Positions 7,978-17,649 of a stretch of DNA of 64,000 bases are shown here, piece by piece. The number at the start of each line of letters is the position of its first letter. Position 1 is the first letter of the stretch. The notes under the pieces are model-generated. The model did not search any database and had not been told where the DNA came from. It saw only the letters and a program-made list of their open reading frames with translations. A program made the translations under genes and the position numbers. This DNA is from Clostridia bacterium (GTDB taxonomy: Bacteria > Bacillota > Clostridia > Caldicoprobacterales > Caldicoprobacteraceae): assembly GCA_017577715.1 (NCBI GenBank), contig PKRC01000009.1, positions 1-64,000 on the forward strand, given 5' to 3'.

Positions 7978-8005
7978 GTTCTGAAATTACCCCCATTTTC
8001 AAAAA

Positions 8006-8599
8006 TCAGTCAATTATCCCCTTGGTAGAGGGAATTCCATCGGCATTCTTTTCCAAAGCCACGGCCTGCTTTAAAGCCCGTGCAAAAGCCTTAAAGACAG
8101 CCTCCAGCATGTGATGGGCATTTTTCCCGTACAAAACCCTTATGTGCAACGTGATCCCGCATTGGTTGGAGAAAGCCCTGAAAAACTCCTCGGCAAGCTG
8201 GGTATCAAAATCCCCTATCATGGGAACAAGGGTAGGCATATCGTAATGCAGATAAGGCCGTCCGCTGATGTCCAGGCTTACCATGGCCAGCGATTCGTCC
8301 ATGGGCACAAATGCTGTACCGTAACGGAATATGCCCCTTTTATCTCCTAGCGCCTGTGCAAAAGCCCTACCCAATACGATGCCCACATCCTCAACGGTAT
8401 GGTGACCGTCCACATCCAAATCGCCACGACATTCAACGGCGATGTCAAAGCCGCTGTGTCCTGCCAGGATGGTGAGCATGTGGTCAAAAAAACCGATGCC
8501 GGTACTTACTTGGGCCAGCCCCTTTCCGTCTAGCTTTATTTCCACCTTTACGTGTGTTTCGTTGGAATGCCTTTCGGCCCTGCCTATCCGTTGATCCAT
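8006..8599 (-). CDS. hisB: Imidazoleglycerol-phosphate dehydratase
   Basis: A 197-residue single-domain dehydratase. It contains the metal-binding signatures GFFDHMLTILAGHSG, DGHHTVEDVGI and, near the C-terminus, NAHHMLEAVFKAFARAL. There is no fused phosphatase domain, so the histidinol-phosphatase step needs a separate enzyme, probably the HisJ-like protein encoded at 14989. The gene starts three bases after hisC stops. Confidence 0.95.
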   Translation of the reverse strand: MDQRIGRAERHSNETHVKVEIKLDGKGLAQVSTGIGFFDHMLTILAGHSGFDIAVECRGDLDVDGHHTVEDVGIVLGRAFAQALGDKRGIFRYGTAFVPMDESLAMVSLDISGRPYLHYDMPTLVPMIGDFDTQLAEEFFRAFSNQCGITLHIRVLYGKNAHHMLEAVFKAFARALKQAVALEKNADGIPSTKGIID

Positions 8600-8602
8600 G
8601 TT

Positions 8603-9664
8603 TTATCCCTCCAGTATACGCTCCAGTGCCTTTATAAAATACTCATTGTCCTGCCTGGTGCTTACCGTGATGCGCAGATGATCTTTGAGCCGGGGATGAT
8701 TGGGGAAATTGCGAACCAGTATGCCTTCCCTTATCAGCTCTTTGTGTACATTTTGAGCATTGGGAACTTTTATGAGCAGGAAATTGGCCTTCGATGGATA
8801 TACCTCGATCCCTTTAAAGCCACGTAATTTATGATACATCCATTCCCTTTCACTTACTATGCTAGCAATCCTGCTGCTAAATATGCTCATGTTTTCTAGC
8901 ACCAGCTGTGCTGCCCTTTGCGAGAAGCTGCTGACATTGTAAGGCGGCTTTACAGCGTATATCCCTTCAATTAGCTCCCGGTTGCCTATAAGGTATCCAA
9001 CGCGCAGACCTGCCAGTCCAAAAGCCTTTGAAAAGGTCTTAAGTACCAGTGCATTGGGGTAATTAGTCATCTGAGACGCAATGGAGTGCCCACAAAACTC
9101 GCCATAGGCCTCATCCACCACTACCACGCCATTAAAAGCCGTGACTAGCTTCATAAGTTCATCTTTATGGATGACGTTGCCCGTAGGGTTGTTGGGAGAA
9201 CATATAAATATGAGTTTGGGTTTGTGCTGTTCCATGGCCCTATAAAACCGGCTCATGTCGTAGTTGAAACCTTCACCCAGCGGCACCCCTATTGGGATGC
9301 CCCCCGCTATACGGGTGAATACCTCGTACATTGTGAAGGATGGGTTGGGATACAGCACCACGTCTCCTTTTCCCACGAATGCGCTTATCACCACCCTTAT
9401 TAGCTCATCCGAACCGGCCCCAACCATAACCTCCTGGGGCGATACGCCGCAATATCTGGAAATGGCCTCTTTTAAAGCGGTTGCGTCCGAATCGGGGTAC
9501 CTGTTAAATTGGTACCCCCGCATTAGTTCGTTTGCCAACCGTTGCCTGATGGCATCGGGCAGATCATAGGGGCTTTCATTGGCATCCATTTTGATCCTGT
9601 ATGGTATGCTGTCAACCTTGTATGGCTTTAAACCTTTAAGATCATCGCGCATGAATTTATCCAT
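8603..9664 (-). CDS. hisC: Histidinol-phosphate aminotransferase
   Basis: A 353-residue fold-type I PLP aminotransferase. Visible motifs are the substrate-side DANESPYDLP, the SPNNPTGN loop, the DEAYGEF aspartate that contacts the PLP ring, and the lysine in LKTFSKAFGLAGLRVGY that forms the Schiff base. Arg in RITVSTRQDN binds the substrate carboxylate. The start overlaps the end of hisD by eight bases, so the two are coupled. Confidence 0.93.
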   Translation of the reverse strand: MDKFMRDDLKGLKPYKVDSIPYRIKMDANESPYDLPDAIRQRLANELMRGYQFNRYPDSDATALKEAISRYCGVSPQEVMVGAGSDELIRVVISAFVGKGDVVLYPNPSFTMYEVFTRIAGGIPIGVPLGEGFNYDMSRFYRAMEQHKPKLIFICSPNNPTGNVIHKDELMKLVTAFNGVVVVDEAYGEFCGHSIASQMTNYPNALVLKTFSKAFGLAGLRVGYLIGNRELIEGIYAVKPPYNVSSFSQRAAQLVLENMSIFSSRIASIVSEREWMYHKLRGFKGIEVYPSKANFLLIKVPNAQNVHKELIREGILVRNFPNHPRLKDHLRITVSTRQDNEYFIKALERILEG

Positions 9665-10961
9665 TTTCTTTGAACCTCACTTTTATGGAATTGGCATGAG
9701 CGGTTAACCCTTCCCTGTTGGCAAACTCTATGACATCGTGAGCAATGGCCCTTAAGGATTTTTCGGTGTAGGATATTATATTGGACCTCTTTACGAAATC
9801 GTATACTCCTAAGGGTGAAAAGAAGCGCGCTGTACCGCCCGTTGGCAGTACGTGGTTGGGACCGGCCATATAATCTCCCACCGGTTCGGGGGTATAATGT
9901 CCCAAAAATATGGCCCCCGCATGTTTGACAGCTTCCAAAATCTCAAAGGGGTTGCGTACCGCCAGCTCCAGGTGCTCCGGACCAACAGCATTTGCCAGCT
10001 CTATGGCCTGCTCAATATGATCTACGACGATCAGCGCTCCAAAATTACTTAAAGAAGCCCGTACGATGTCTTTGGTCGATAAACCTTCAACCTGCCTTTG
10101 CAGTTCCTCAAGCACGCGGCCGGCCAGGTTGCTACAGGTGGTTACCAGGATGGCCGACGCCATTGGGTCGTGTTCGGCCTGAGACATCAGGTCAGCTGCT
10201 ACAAAAGCCGGGTTGGCCGAATCATCGGCCAGCACCATCACCTCGCTGGGGCCTGCTATCATGTCGATGTCAACATAACCGTATACCTCCTTTTTGGCCA
10301 AGGCAACGTAAATGTTTCCTGGGCCTACTATCTTATCCACCTTGGGTATGGTTGGGGTACCAAAGGCCAATGCTGCTATGGCCTGTGCCCCTCCTACTTT
10401 AAATATCCTTTTACATCCCGCCTCACAGGCTGCCACTAGGGTATAAGGATTTATTTTTTTATCCTTCCCAGGAGGCGTAACCATGATGATATCGGATACC
10501 CCCGCCACCTTTGCAGGGATGACGTTCATGAGCACCGATGAGGGATAAGCGGCACGTCCTCCCGGCACATAAACTCCAACCCGCTCCAGTGGTACTATGC
10601 GCTGCCCCAAAATTATGCCCTTTTCATCGATGAGCCACCAGGAATTTTCAATCTGTCTGCTGTGAAATCTTTGGATATTATCACGGGCACGTTTGAGCAA
10701 ACTTATGTAACCGTTATCCACCTTTGAATAGGCTTCTTTAACTTCCTCTTCCGATACCAGCATTTCCTGTACATCGTCGTAGTATACTCCGTCAAATCGA
10801 GCGGTATACTCCAGTACAGCTTCATCCCCTCGTCGCTGGACAGCCGAAAGTATTTTCAATACCACGTCCCTTTCCTTCTCAGAAGATGCCTGCAAGCGCC
10901 TGTTTAGATTTCCCAGTATCCAGTTGGTATCCTTACCCCTTCCGTCAATTAACTTTACCAT
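9657..10961 (-). CDS. hisD: Histidinol dehydrogenase
   Basis: A 434-residue zinc- and NAD-dependent enzyme for the last two oxidations of the pathway. It shows VPGGRAAYPSSVLMN, KVGGAQAIAALAFGT, IAGPSEVMVLAD and SQAEHDPMASA, the last with the zinc/catalytic histidine region, and GPNHVLPTGGTARF near the C-terminus. Length is normal for the family. It overlaps the end of hisG by 17 bases. Confidence 0.95.
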   Translation of the reverse strand: MVKLIDGRGKDTNWILGNLNRRLQASSEKERDVVLKILSAVQRRGDEAVLEYTARFDGVYYDDVQEMLVSEEEVKEAYSKVDNGYISLLKRARDNIQRFHSRQIENSWWLIDEKGIILGQRIVPLERVGVYVPGGRAAYPSSVLMNVIPAKVAGVSDIIMVTPPGKDKKINPYTLVAACEAGCKRIFKVGGAQAIAALAFGTPTIPKVDKIVGPGNIYVALAKKEVYGYVDIDMIAGPSEVMVLADDSANPAFVAADLMSQAEHDPMASAILVTTCSNLAGRVLEELQRQVEGLSTKDIVRASLSNFGALIVVDHIEQAIELANAVGPEHLELAVRNPFEILEAVKHAGAIFLGHYTPEPVGDYMAGPNHVLPTGGTARFFSPLGVYDFVKRSNIISYTEKSLRAIAHDVIEFANREGLTAHANSIKVRFKENG

Positions 10962-11595
10962 TTTCTCGTTCCTCCACTACCCTTTGAATGTCGTCGATCA
11001 GGGCCTTTATCTCCCTGTTCTTCATTTTCAGGCTGACGCGGTTGACCACCAGCCTGGCGCTTACGCTGCATATCTCTTCGAGTATCACAAGCCCATTTTC
11101 TTTAAGGGTTCTGCCGCTCTCGACTATATCCACAATTACATCCGATAGTCCCGTTAAAGGCCCTAACTCTACCGAGCCATTCAGCTTTATAATCTCTACG
11201 CTCTTGCCCTTATGCAAAAAATAGTTACGCGCTATATTGGGGTACTTTGTAGCTACGCGTGTATGTGAATGCGTGATCCAGACATCCCGTTTTTCAGGAA
11301 AACCGGCCACCACGAGCTTACACCGGCCAAACTTCAAATCCAGCATCTCATACAGCAAGCGCTCTTCCTCCAGCAAAGTATCCTTTCCTACAATGCCCAT
11401 ATCAGCTATGCCGTATTCCACATATGTTGGAACATCATTGGGCTTGACCAGAATCATTCGGATTTGCCGGTCGGGGGTAAAGAAGAACAGCTTTCTAGAC
11501 GGCTCCTTCAGCTGGCGGCAGTCAACGCCAGCAGCTTCTAGGATATCTATGGCTTGCTCCATAAGCCTTCCTTTGGCAAGAGCTATAGTTATCAA
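10945..11595 (-). CDS. hisG: ATP phosphoribosyltransferase, short form
   Basis: A 216-residue catalytic subunit for the first committed step. It starts MITIALAKGRLMEQAIDIL and contains the PRPP-binding region DVIVDIVESGRTLKENGL. It lacks the C-terminal ACT-like regulatory domain of long HisG. This short form works only with a HisZ partner, encoded just upstream, and the pair carries the histidine feedback site. Confidence 0.95.
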   Translation of the reverse strand: MITIALAKGRLMEQAIDILEAAGVDCRQLKEPSRKLFFFTPDRQIRMILVKPNDVPTYVEYGIADMGIVGKDTLLEEERLLYEMLDLKFGRCKLVVAGFPEKRDVWITHSHTRVATKYPNIARNYFLHKGKSVEIIKLNGSVELGPLTGLSDVIVDIVESGRTLKENGLVILEEICSVSARLVVNRVSLKMKNREIKALIDDIQRVVEERENGKVN

Positions 11596-11655
11596 TGAAG
11601 TTTCCCCTTTCTGTTAAGCTGAAATTGTATCGGCAAGTAAAATTCGGCCTATATC

Positions 11656-12879
11656 TTACTCAATGCCTATTTCGTATTCGATGACTTCTGCGTTTACCTT
11701 AAATTCTACCACTTTGGGGATGCACCTTTGTCTGGCGTAATCCAGGGGGGTTATGGAGCTGTCAACAGGCAAAAACATCTCTACCCTCATATTTTGCCTT
11801 TTCAGACGTTGCATCAGATGGTATGCTTCTCTTCTTTGCCCATCTTGAGCCACCACAAGCACGTCCACCCCTGGTACCTGTTTCAATTTTCCCTGGCGTT
11901 CCAACGCTATGAGTAACCTTTTTATACCCACCGCAAATCCCGTAGCCGGAAGGTCTCGTCCAAATTCCGATACCAGCCTATCGTATCGCCCACCACCGCA
12001 TATCGGATAGCCCAACTCTCTGGTAATGCCCCTGAAAATAATGCCGGTATAAAAGTTAAAGCTATGGACCATTCCCAAATCGAAGGTTACAAAACGGTCG
12101 AAGCCATAATCCTTTAAAATTCCATACACTTGATATATGTTTTCCAAAGCAGCCCTGCATTTGGGATTACGGGAAATTTTCATAGCATCCTCTAGAATTT
12201 GACTGTCTCCATAAAGCTGCGGCAAACGATATAGGGTATCTTTAATTTGCTCAGAAATGGGCAATTTTTTGAGAAACATCTCAAGGGCCAACATGTTTTT
12301 ATGGTCAATCAGGCTCCGGATTTCTTCCACTTCTTCTTGGACAAGGCCAGCCTCCTCAATCAAACCTTTAAAAAATTCCACCTGTCCTATATCTATCTGA
12401 AACTCTTTAAGCCCTAGCTCCAGAAACAGCTGAATGGCCATGGCTACCACTTCAGCATCGGCTTCGGGGTCACTTACGCCCAAAAGCTCCATTCCTGCCT
12501 GGGCTACCTCCCGCTGTTTCCCGGCTTGAAAGTTACCATATCTATACACATTCCCCAGATAAAACAACCGTAAAGGCAATGGGTCGTTAGCCATCTTGGT
12601 TCCCACCACTCTGGCGATGGGCATGGTGATATCGGGACGCAATACCAGAATTCTGCCTTCCGGATCTATTAACTTAAACATCTGTTCTTGCTCGATGGAA
12701 GGCTTTACCCCAGCAAATACGTCGAAAAATTCAATTATAGGGGTCTCGATCTCATTGTATCCGCTTAAATAGAAAAATCTTCTAATGGTATCTTCTATCT
12801 CGCGTTTGTTGTAGCATTCATCGGGGAGATAATCCTGCACTCCCTCAGGTAGTCTTAATTTCAACTTACCCAACATCAA
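11656..12879 (-). CDS. hisZ: ATP phosphoribosyltransferase regulatory subunit
   Basis: A 407-residue paralogue of histidyl-tRNA synthetase that lacks the anticodon-binding function and regulates short HisG. It begins with LPEGVQDYLPDE (motif 1 region of HisRS-like folds), has LVLRPDITMPIARV and ends with YPICGGGRYDRLVSEFG followed by GFAVGIKRL. It is the first gene of the his operon. Two adjacent ATG codons make the exact start uncertain by one residue. Confidence 0.92.
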   Translation of the reverse strand: MMLGKLKLRLPEGVQDYLPDECYNKREIEDTIRRFFYLSGYNEIETPIIEFFDVFAGVKPSIEQEQMFKLIDPEGRILVLRPDITMPIARVVGTKMANDPLPLRLFYLGNVYRYGNFQAGKQREVAQAGMELLGVSDPEADAEVVAMAIQLFLELGLKEFQIDIGQVEFFKGLIEEAGLVQEEVEEIRSLIDHKNMLALEMFLKKLPISEQIKDTLYRLPQLYGDSQILEDAMKISRNPKCRAALENIYQVYGILKDYGFDRFVTFDLGMVHSFNFYTGIIFRGITRELGYPICGGGRYDRLVSEFGRDLPATGFAVGIKRLLIALERQGKLKQVPGVDVLVVAQDGQRREAYHLMQRLKRQNMRVEMFLPVDSSITPLDYARQRCIPKVVEFKVNAEVIEYEIGIE

Positions 12880-12900
12880 AAACCCCCAGTTGATTTATTG

Positions 12901-12916
12901 CTTTAATTAATTAAAG
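12901..12916. repeat. 16-bp perfect palindrome in the his leader
   Basis: CTTTAATTAATTAAAG is an exact palindrome lying between the his promoter and the hisZ start, about 25 bases downstream of the -10. Next to it is a direct repeat GTGATAAAGTGATAAA. The position would suit a repressor operator. No regulator gene is present in the window to link to it. Confidence 0.45.
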
Positions 12917-12940
12917 TGATAAAGTGATAAATTTGCCTAT

Positions 12941-12970
12941 ATTATATTACAAACTCTAATAGAATGTCAA
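12941..12970 (-). promoter_or_regulatory. Promoter of the his operon
   Basis: On the minus strand TTGACA (12965-12970) and TATAAT (12941-12946) are both consensus and are separated by 18 bases. The expected transcript starts about 55 bases before hisZ. That leader is too short for a histidine T-box. Confidence 0.75.
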
Positions 12971-12990
12971 ATATAAATTTGCCCTTTGCC

Positions 12991-14856
12991 TTAGGCTAGA
13001 TAACTGTCCGTCAGACCCGTCAATTGAGGCTTAAATTGTTCTCTATATAGTATTGAATAAAGGCCGTTATTCTTAAGAAGCTCGTGATGGGTTCCGCTTT
13101 CCACAATCCTGCCGTTGTCTATCACCAGTATGCGATGGGCTGCCAGAATGGTAGAAAGCCTGTGAGCGATGACTATGCTGGTACGCCCCGAAAGTAGGGC
13201 CTCCAATGCCTTCTGTATCAGAGCTTCGGTGTGGGAATCCAGAGATGACGTTGCCTCATCTAAAATTATGATTCGGGGATTGGAAAGGAGTACCCTGGCT
13301 ATGGCTATGCGTTGTTTTTCACCACCTGAAAGCTTAATTCCCCGTTCCCCTACTACCGTATCATATCCTTCAGGCAGCGATGATATAAAATCATGAATCT
13401 GAGCTGCCTTACAGGCGGCTATCATCTCCTCCTCGGTGGCGTCGGGTTTGCCGTAAAGGATGTTCTCTCGAATGGTAGCGTTAAATAGATATGGATCCTG
13501 CGTCACCATTCCGATCTGACTTCGCAGCGATTTCAAAGTGACAGTTCGTATATCCCTTCCGTCAATCAGGATTCTTCCCGATGTGGGCTCATATAGGCGC
13601 GGTACCAGATATGCTATGGTGGTCTTCCCGGCACCTGTCGGTCCTACTATTGCTATCATTTGTCCTGGTTCAACAGAAAAAGTGATGTCTTCCAAAGTAG
13701 GATTTTCCCCGTCATATGAAAAGTACACATGATCAAATTCAATTTTCCCTGAAATCGGGGGCAATTCAACAGCCTCAGGCAAATCCTTGATATCCGGTTC
13801 CCTATCAAGGTAATCGAAAATCCTTTCAAATAGCGCGAAAGATCTGGTAATGTCCACATGGAGATTGGACAGGTGGCTGACGGGACCATAAAGCCTTGTA
13901 AGTAGGGTAACAAATGTAACTACAGTACCTACGGTCAGTTCATCCTTTATGACGAGATATCCTCCAACGAAATATATAATGGAGGGGCCCAGTACCGAGA
14001 TGGTCCTTAACAGCATGAAAAACCATCGTCCAACCATGTTTTCACGAATTTGAAGCTTTATCACTTCCAAATTTATATCATGAAATTTCTTTATCTCGGC
14101 TTCCTCACGGGTAAAAATTTTGGTCAGTATGACGCCGCTTATTCCCAACGTTTCCTGTATGTGCTGATTCATCTCAGCCATTTTTTGATGGGTTTCGCTT
14201 GCCAGCCTCCACCTCATTTTTCCTACCTGACGGGTGGGCAATACGAAAAACGGTACGAGGAAAGTTCCCAGGATGGCAAGTTTCCAATTCATAGAAAATA
14301 AAGCCGTCAACGTTAAAACAAGGCTAAACAAATTATATACTATATTTACTAGAGTGCCTGATATAATACCCTCTATTCCGTGGATGTCATTATTTAAACG
14401 GGAAATTATCTCTCCGGTCTTTTCATTGGAAAAAAATTTTAAGGACATGTATTGTAAATGCCTGTACATCTGGTTTCTTACATCCAGTATGATGTGTTTC
14501 GACATCCATGTTGTTACGTAGTTTTGCCCGACGCTTATAAGGCCAGATAGGATTGTGGCAGCTATGGAGGCCAATGTCAAAAATCCCAGCAAAGCCATGT
14601 CTTTGTTCTTAATTGCTACGTCAATAATGTTTTTGGTAATAATGGGCGGAATTAAATCCAGCCCCGAAATTGCCAATAGGCATAGTAAGATTATAATTTG
14701 CTGTTTCCAATAAGGAACTAGATACTTCAAAATCCTTATAAGGATCTCCTTGGAAATTTGGGGACGTTGCTTTGAATCCTCGAATCGCATCCTCCCCCAT
14801 CCCATTCCTCTGCCCATACCGGGTCCAACAAATCCTGGCCCTGGTCGTGGACTCAT
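12991..14856 (-). CDS. ABC exporter, fused membrane and ATPase domains
   Basis: A protein of about 621 residues of the MsbA/LmrA type: six membrane helices (about residues 50-340) followed by an ATPase domain. The ATPase part has Walker A GPTGAGKTTI, signature LSGGEKQRIA, Walker B IIILDEATSSLD and the H-loop IAHRLST. The N-terminus is Gly/Pro/Arg-rich (GPGMGRGMGWGRM), which is unusual but seen in some clostridial exporters. The start at 14856 is preferred to 14865 because it leaves nine bases after the GGAG site. Such proteins usually act as homodimers or paired heterodimers; no partner gene is adjacent. Substrate unknown. Confidence 0.85.
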   Translation of the reverse strand: MSPRPGPGFVGPGMGRGMGWGRMRFEDSKQRPQISKEILIRILKYLVPYWKQQIIILLCLLAISGLDLIPPIITKNIIDVAIKNKDMALLGFLTLASIAATILSGLISVGQNYVTTWMSKHIILDVRNQMYRHLQYMSLKFFSNEKTGEIISRLNNDIHGIEGIISGTLVNIVYNLFSLVLTLTALFSMNWKLAILGTFLVPFFVLPTRQVGKMRWRLASETHQKMAEMNQHIQETLGISGVILTKIFTREEAEIKKFHDINLEVIKLQIRENMVGRWFFMLLRTISVLGPSIIYFVGGYLVIKDELTVGTVVTFVTLLTRLYGPVSHLSNLHVDITRSFALFERIFDYLDREPDIKDLPEAVELPPISGKIEFDHVYFSYDGENPTLEDITFSVEPGQMIAIVGPTGAGKTTIAYLVPRLYEPTSGRILIDGRDIRTVTLKSLRSQIGMVTQDPYLFNATIRENILYGKPDATEEEMIAACKAAQIHDFISSLPEGYDTVVGERGIKLSGGEKQRIAIARVLLSNPRIIILDEATSSLDSHTEALIQKALEALLSGRTSIVIAHRLSTILAAHRILVIDNGRIVESGTHHELLKNNGLYSILYREQFKPQLTGLTDSYLA

Positions 14857-14988
14857 CAGTATCATCTCCTTTAAAAAGATTTCATCCTCTGGAGGAGGGG
14901 GATGAATTGCTAAAAATATGATATAATATTTAGAACGTCATGACAATGGACAATATACCAAATCTATCAAAGGCAGGGATGAGAGTTG

Positions 14989-15792
14989 ATGGATTATCAC
15001 ATTCACAGCACATATTCGGTGGATAGCCGTATGTCTATGGAAGAGGCATGCCTCAGCGCTATACAGGCGGGAGTTATAGAAATAGCTTTCACCGATCACA
15101 TAGACATCGATTGGCCGGACACCGCCGTTCCGCCATTTGATGTCGGAATGCTGGATAAATATTTTGAAGACATAGAGAAAATGCAGGATAAATTCAAAGG
15201 GCAGTTGGTGATAAAGAAGGGAATTGAAATTGGCTTGCAACCACATATCCTGGATGAGTGCGCCGATATAGTGCAATCTTACCCCTTCGATTTTGTGATA
15301 GCCTCGGTTCATTTGGTAGGAGGTGTAGACCCATACTTGGGGGGATTTTATCAGGGTAAGACGAAGGAAGAAACCTATGAGGAATATTATGAGGAGATAT
15401 TGAGGCTCATTACATCCTTTGACCAGTTTAACGTCTTGGGGCATTTGGATTATATAAAAAGGTATTCGCCATTCCCCGTTGAAAAAAATGATCATCTACT
15501 TGGTATTTCCTTAATAGATGAGATACTTAAAACCCTCATTGACAAAGGTAAGGGGCTGGAAGTCAATACGTCGGGCTACCGCCATGTATCGGAAACCCCT
15601 ATGCCCCATCCCGATATAATCAAAAGATACAGAGATTTGGGTGGTAAAATCATTACGCTGGGCTCAGATGCCCATACTCCCGAGCACGTGGCATTCAGAC
15701 TTGAAACCGCCCTTAAAGAAATAAAGAGGTCAGGGTTTGATGCCCTCACCTCTTTCACCGGCATGCAGCCTGAATTTATCATTATACCTTGA
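14989..15792 (+). CDS. hisJ: PHP-family histidinol phosphatase (HisJ-type)
   Basis: A 267-residue metal-dependent phosphatase of the PHP superfamily. Metal ligands are visible in DYHIHSTYS, FTDHIDID, a central E in KKGIEIGLQ, ASVHLVGG, LGHLDYI and GSDAHTPEH. It probably removes phosphate from histidinol phosphate, the step missing from the single-domain HisB. It is transcribed away from the his operon and meets the atp operon tail to tail, 14 bases from atpC. An in-frame TTG three bases earlier is an alternative start. The exact substrate is inferred from family and context. Confidence 0.8.
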   Translation: MDYHIHSTYSVDSRMSMEEACLSAIQAGVIEIAFTDHIDIDWPDTAVPPFDVGMLDKYFEDIEKMQDKFKGQLVIKKGIEIGLQPHILDECADIVQSYPFDFVIASVHLVGGVDPYLGGFYQGKTKEETYEEYYEEILRLITSFDQFNVLGHLDYIKRYSPFPVEKNDHLLGISLIDEILKTLIDKGKGLEVNTSGYRHVSETPMPHPDIIKRYRDLGGKIITLGSDAHTPEHVAFRLETALKEIKRSGFDALTSFTGMQPEFIIIP

Positions 15793-15806
15793 CCTTGATG
15801 ACAAAG

Positions 15807-16220
15807 TCAATCGATGTTGTAGCGTTTCTTTACCTTTAGCCTGGCCATGGCGCGGGCCATAGCGGCTTTTGACTGGTAGTATTCCTTCATGCTCCTGCGC
15901 AGGCGTATCCTCTGCTGCGCTCTTTCGAGGGCTGCTTGAGCGCGCTTTTCATCTATTTCCTCTGGCCATTCTACAGAGTGGGATAGAATGATAACCCCAT
16001 CGGGGCGTACTTCCATAAATCCTTCATTTATAGCCGCCTCGCGCCATTTGCCGTTCTGCTTTATTTTAAGCGTCCCAATGGCAACCAGGGCTACCATTGG
16101 TATGTGCCCTTTCATGATGCCCAGCTCGCCGTCCGAGCTGTTTACAATCACCATCTCCACATTCCCTTTGAAAAAGGTCTTCTCGGGGGTTATGACCTCA
16201 AGGTAAAACTCTCCTGCCAT
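15807..16220 (-). CDS. atpC: ATP synthase epsilon subunit
   Basis: A 137-residue central-stalk subunit with the N-terminal beta-sandwich (FYLEVITPEKTFF, then GELGIMKGHIPMVALVAIG) and a C-terminal helical hairpin rich in Arg/Ala. The helices can extend to block rotation. It is the last gene of the operon, six bases after atpD. Confidence 0.93.
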   Translation of the reverse strand: MAGEFYLEVITPEKTFFKGNVEMVIVNSSDGELGIMKGHIPMVALVAIGTLKIKQNGKWREAAINEGFMEVRPDGVIILSHSVEWPEEIDEKRAQAALERAQQRIRLRRSMKEYYQSKAAMARAMARLKVKKRYNID

Positions 16221-16226
16221 CTTCCA

Positions 16227-17633
16227 TCAACCCGCTTTCTTCATCTGTCCGGCTTTTTCAAGCACCTCATCCAGATTACCCACCATGAAGAATGCAGCTT
16301 CGGGTATGTCATCCACCTTTCCATCCACAATAGCCCTGAACCCTTCAATGGTCTCCTTAAGCGGGACAAATTTCCCTTGTATGCCGGTATAGGTAGCAGC
16401 CACGTGGAATGGCTGGGACAGGAACCGCTGTATTTTGCGCGCTCTGTAGACTACCAATCTATCTTCTTCACTGAGCTCTTCCATACCAAGGATGGCTATT
16501 ATATCCTGCAACTCTTTATACCGTTGTAGGATTTCCTGGACCTTTCGCGCTACCAGGTAGTGCTCCTTGCCCACAATTCTCGGGTCAAGTATCCTCGAGC
16601 TCGATTCCAGAGGGTCAATGGCAGGATATATGCCCATCTCGGCGATTTGCCTGGACAGAACGGTGGTGGCATCCAGATGGGCAAATATAGTGGCAGGTGC
16701 AGGGTCAGTGAGGTCATCAGCCGGAACATACACCGCTTGAACCGACGTGATGGAGCCGTTTTTGGTGGATGTTATGCGTTCCTGCAGCGCGCCGACTTCC
16801 ATCGCCAGGGTGGGCTGATATCCCACTGCCGAAGGCATCCTCCCTAGCAAGGCTGACACCTCGGCCCCTGCCTGTATGAAGCGAAAGATGTTGTCTATGA
16901 AAAGCAACACGTCCTGGCCTTCCCTGTCCCGGAAGTATTCTGCAAGGGTAAGGCCCGTCAACGCTACCCGCATCCTGGCACCCGGTGGCTCATCCATTTG
17001 GCCAAACACCAGAGCAGTCCTTTCCAGTACTCCTGACTGCGTCATCTCGCTTACCAGCTCATGCCCTTCGCGGGTGCGTTCGCCTACACCGGTAAACACC
17101 GAGACCCCGCCGTGCTGTGTCACGATATTGTGTATGAGTTCCATGATGAGTACCGTCTTGCCCACGCCGGCTCCGCCAAACAGGCCAATCTTGCCCCCTT
17201 TGGGATATGGAGCCAACAGGTCTATGACCTTGATCCCCGTCTCCAATATATCGGTGGCCGGTCGTTGCTCTTCGATGGGCGGTGCAGGACGGTGAATGGG
17301 CACCCTTTCCCGTGCATTTACAGGCCCCTTGCCATCGATGGGTTCTCCTAAAACATTAAACACTCGCCCTAGCACTTCCTTACCCACCGGTACCGTAATG
17401 GGCATCCCAGTATCATAGGCTTCAAGGCCTCTTTTTAAACCATCGGTGGCTTCAAGGGCAATGCAGCGCACCTTTCGGTCCTCTAAATGCTGGGATACCT
17501 CTGCCCATACCACCCTTGAACCATCCACTATCTTTATGGCATTGAGGATAGCCGGCATATCTTCCGATTCAAACTGTATATCGATCACTGGACCGACAAT
17601 TCGTACTACTCTTCCCCTGTTTTTGTATTCCAT
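16227..17633 (-). CDS. atpD: ATP synthase beta subunit
   Basis: The catalytic subunit, about 468 residues. It contains the P-loop GGAGVGKTVL, the catalytic glutamate region GVGERTREGHEL, LLFIDNIFRFIQAG (Walker B) and the C-terminal helical domain. A possible start at 17669 overlaps atpG. The ATG at 17633 follows an AGGAG site and gives the usual N-terminus MEYKNRGRVVRIVGPVIDI, so it is preferred. Confidence 0.95.
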   Translation of the reverse strand: MEYKNRGRVVRIVGPVIDIQFESEDMPAILNAIKIVDGSRVVWAEVSQHLEDRKVRCIALEATDGLKRGLEAYDTGMPITVPVGKEVLGRVFNVLGEPIDGKGPVNARERVPIHRPAPPIEEQRPATDILETGIKVIDLLAPYPKGGKIGLFGGAGVGKTVLIMELIHNIVTQHGGVSVFTGVGERTREGHELVSEMTQSGVLERTALVFGQMDEPPGARMRVALTGLTLAEYFRDREGQDVLLFIDNIFRFIQAGAEVSALLGRMPSAVGYQPTLAMEVGALQERITSTKNGSITSVQAVYVPADDLTDPAPATIFAHLDATTVLSRQIAEMGIYPAIDPLESSSRILDPRIVGKEHYLVARKVQEILQRYKELQDIIAILGMEELSEEDRLVVYRARKIQRFLSQPFHVAATYTGIQGKFVPLKETIEGFRAIVDGKVDDIPEAAFFMVGNLDEVLEKAGQMKKAG

Positions 17634-17649
17634 ATATATCTCATCTCCT

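Noticed and set aside
14938..15495. 185-codon minus-strand ORF opposite hisJ
   Set aside because: It is antisense to a gene with clear metal-binding motifs and has no recognisable features.
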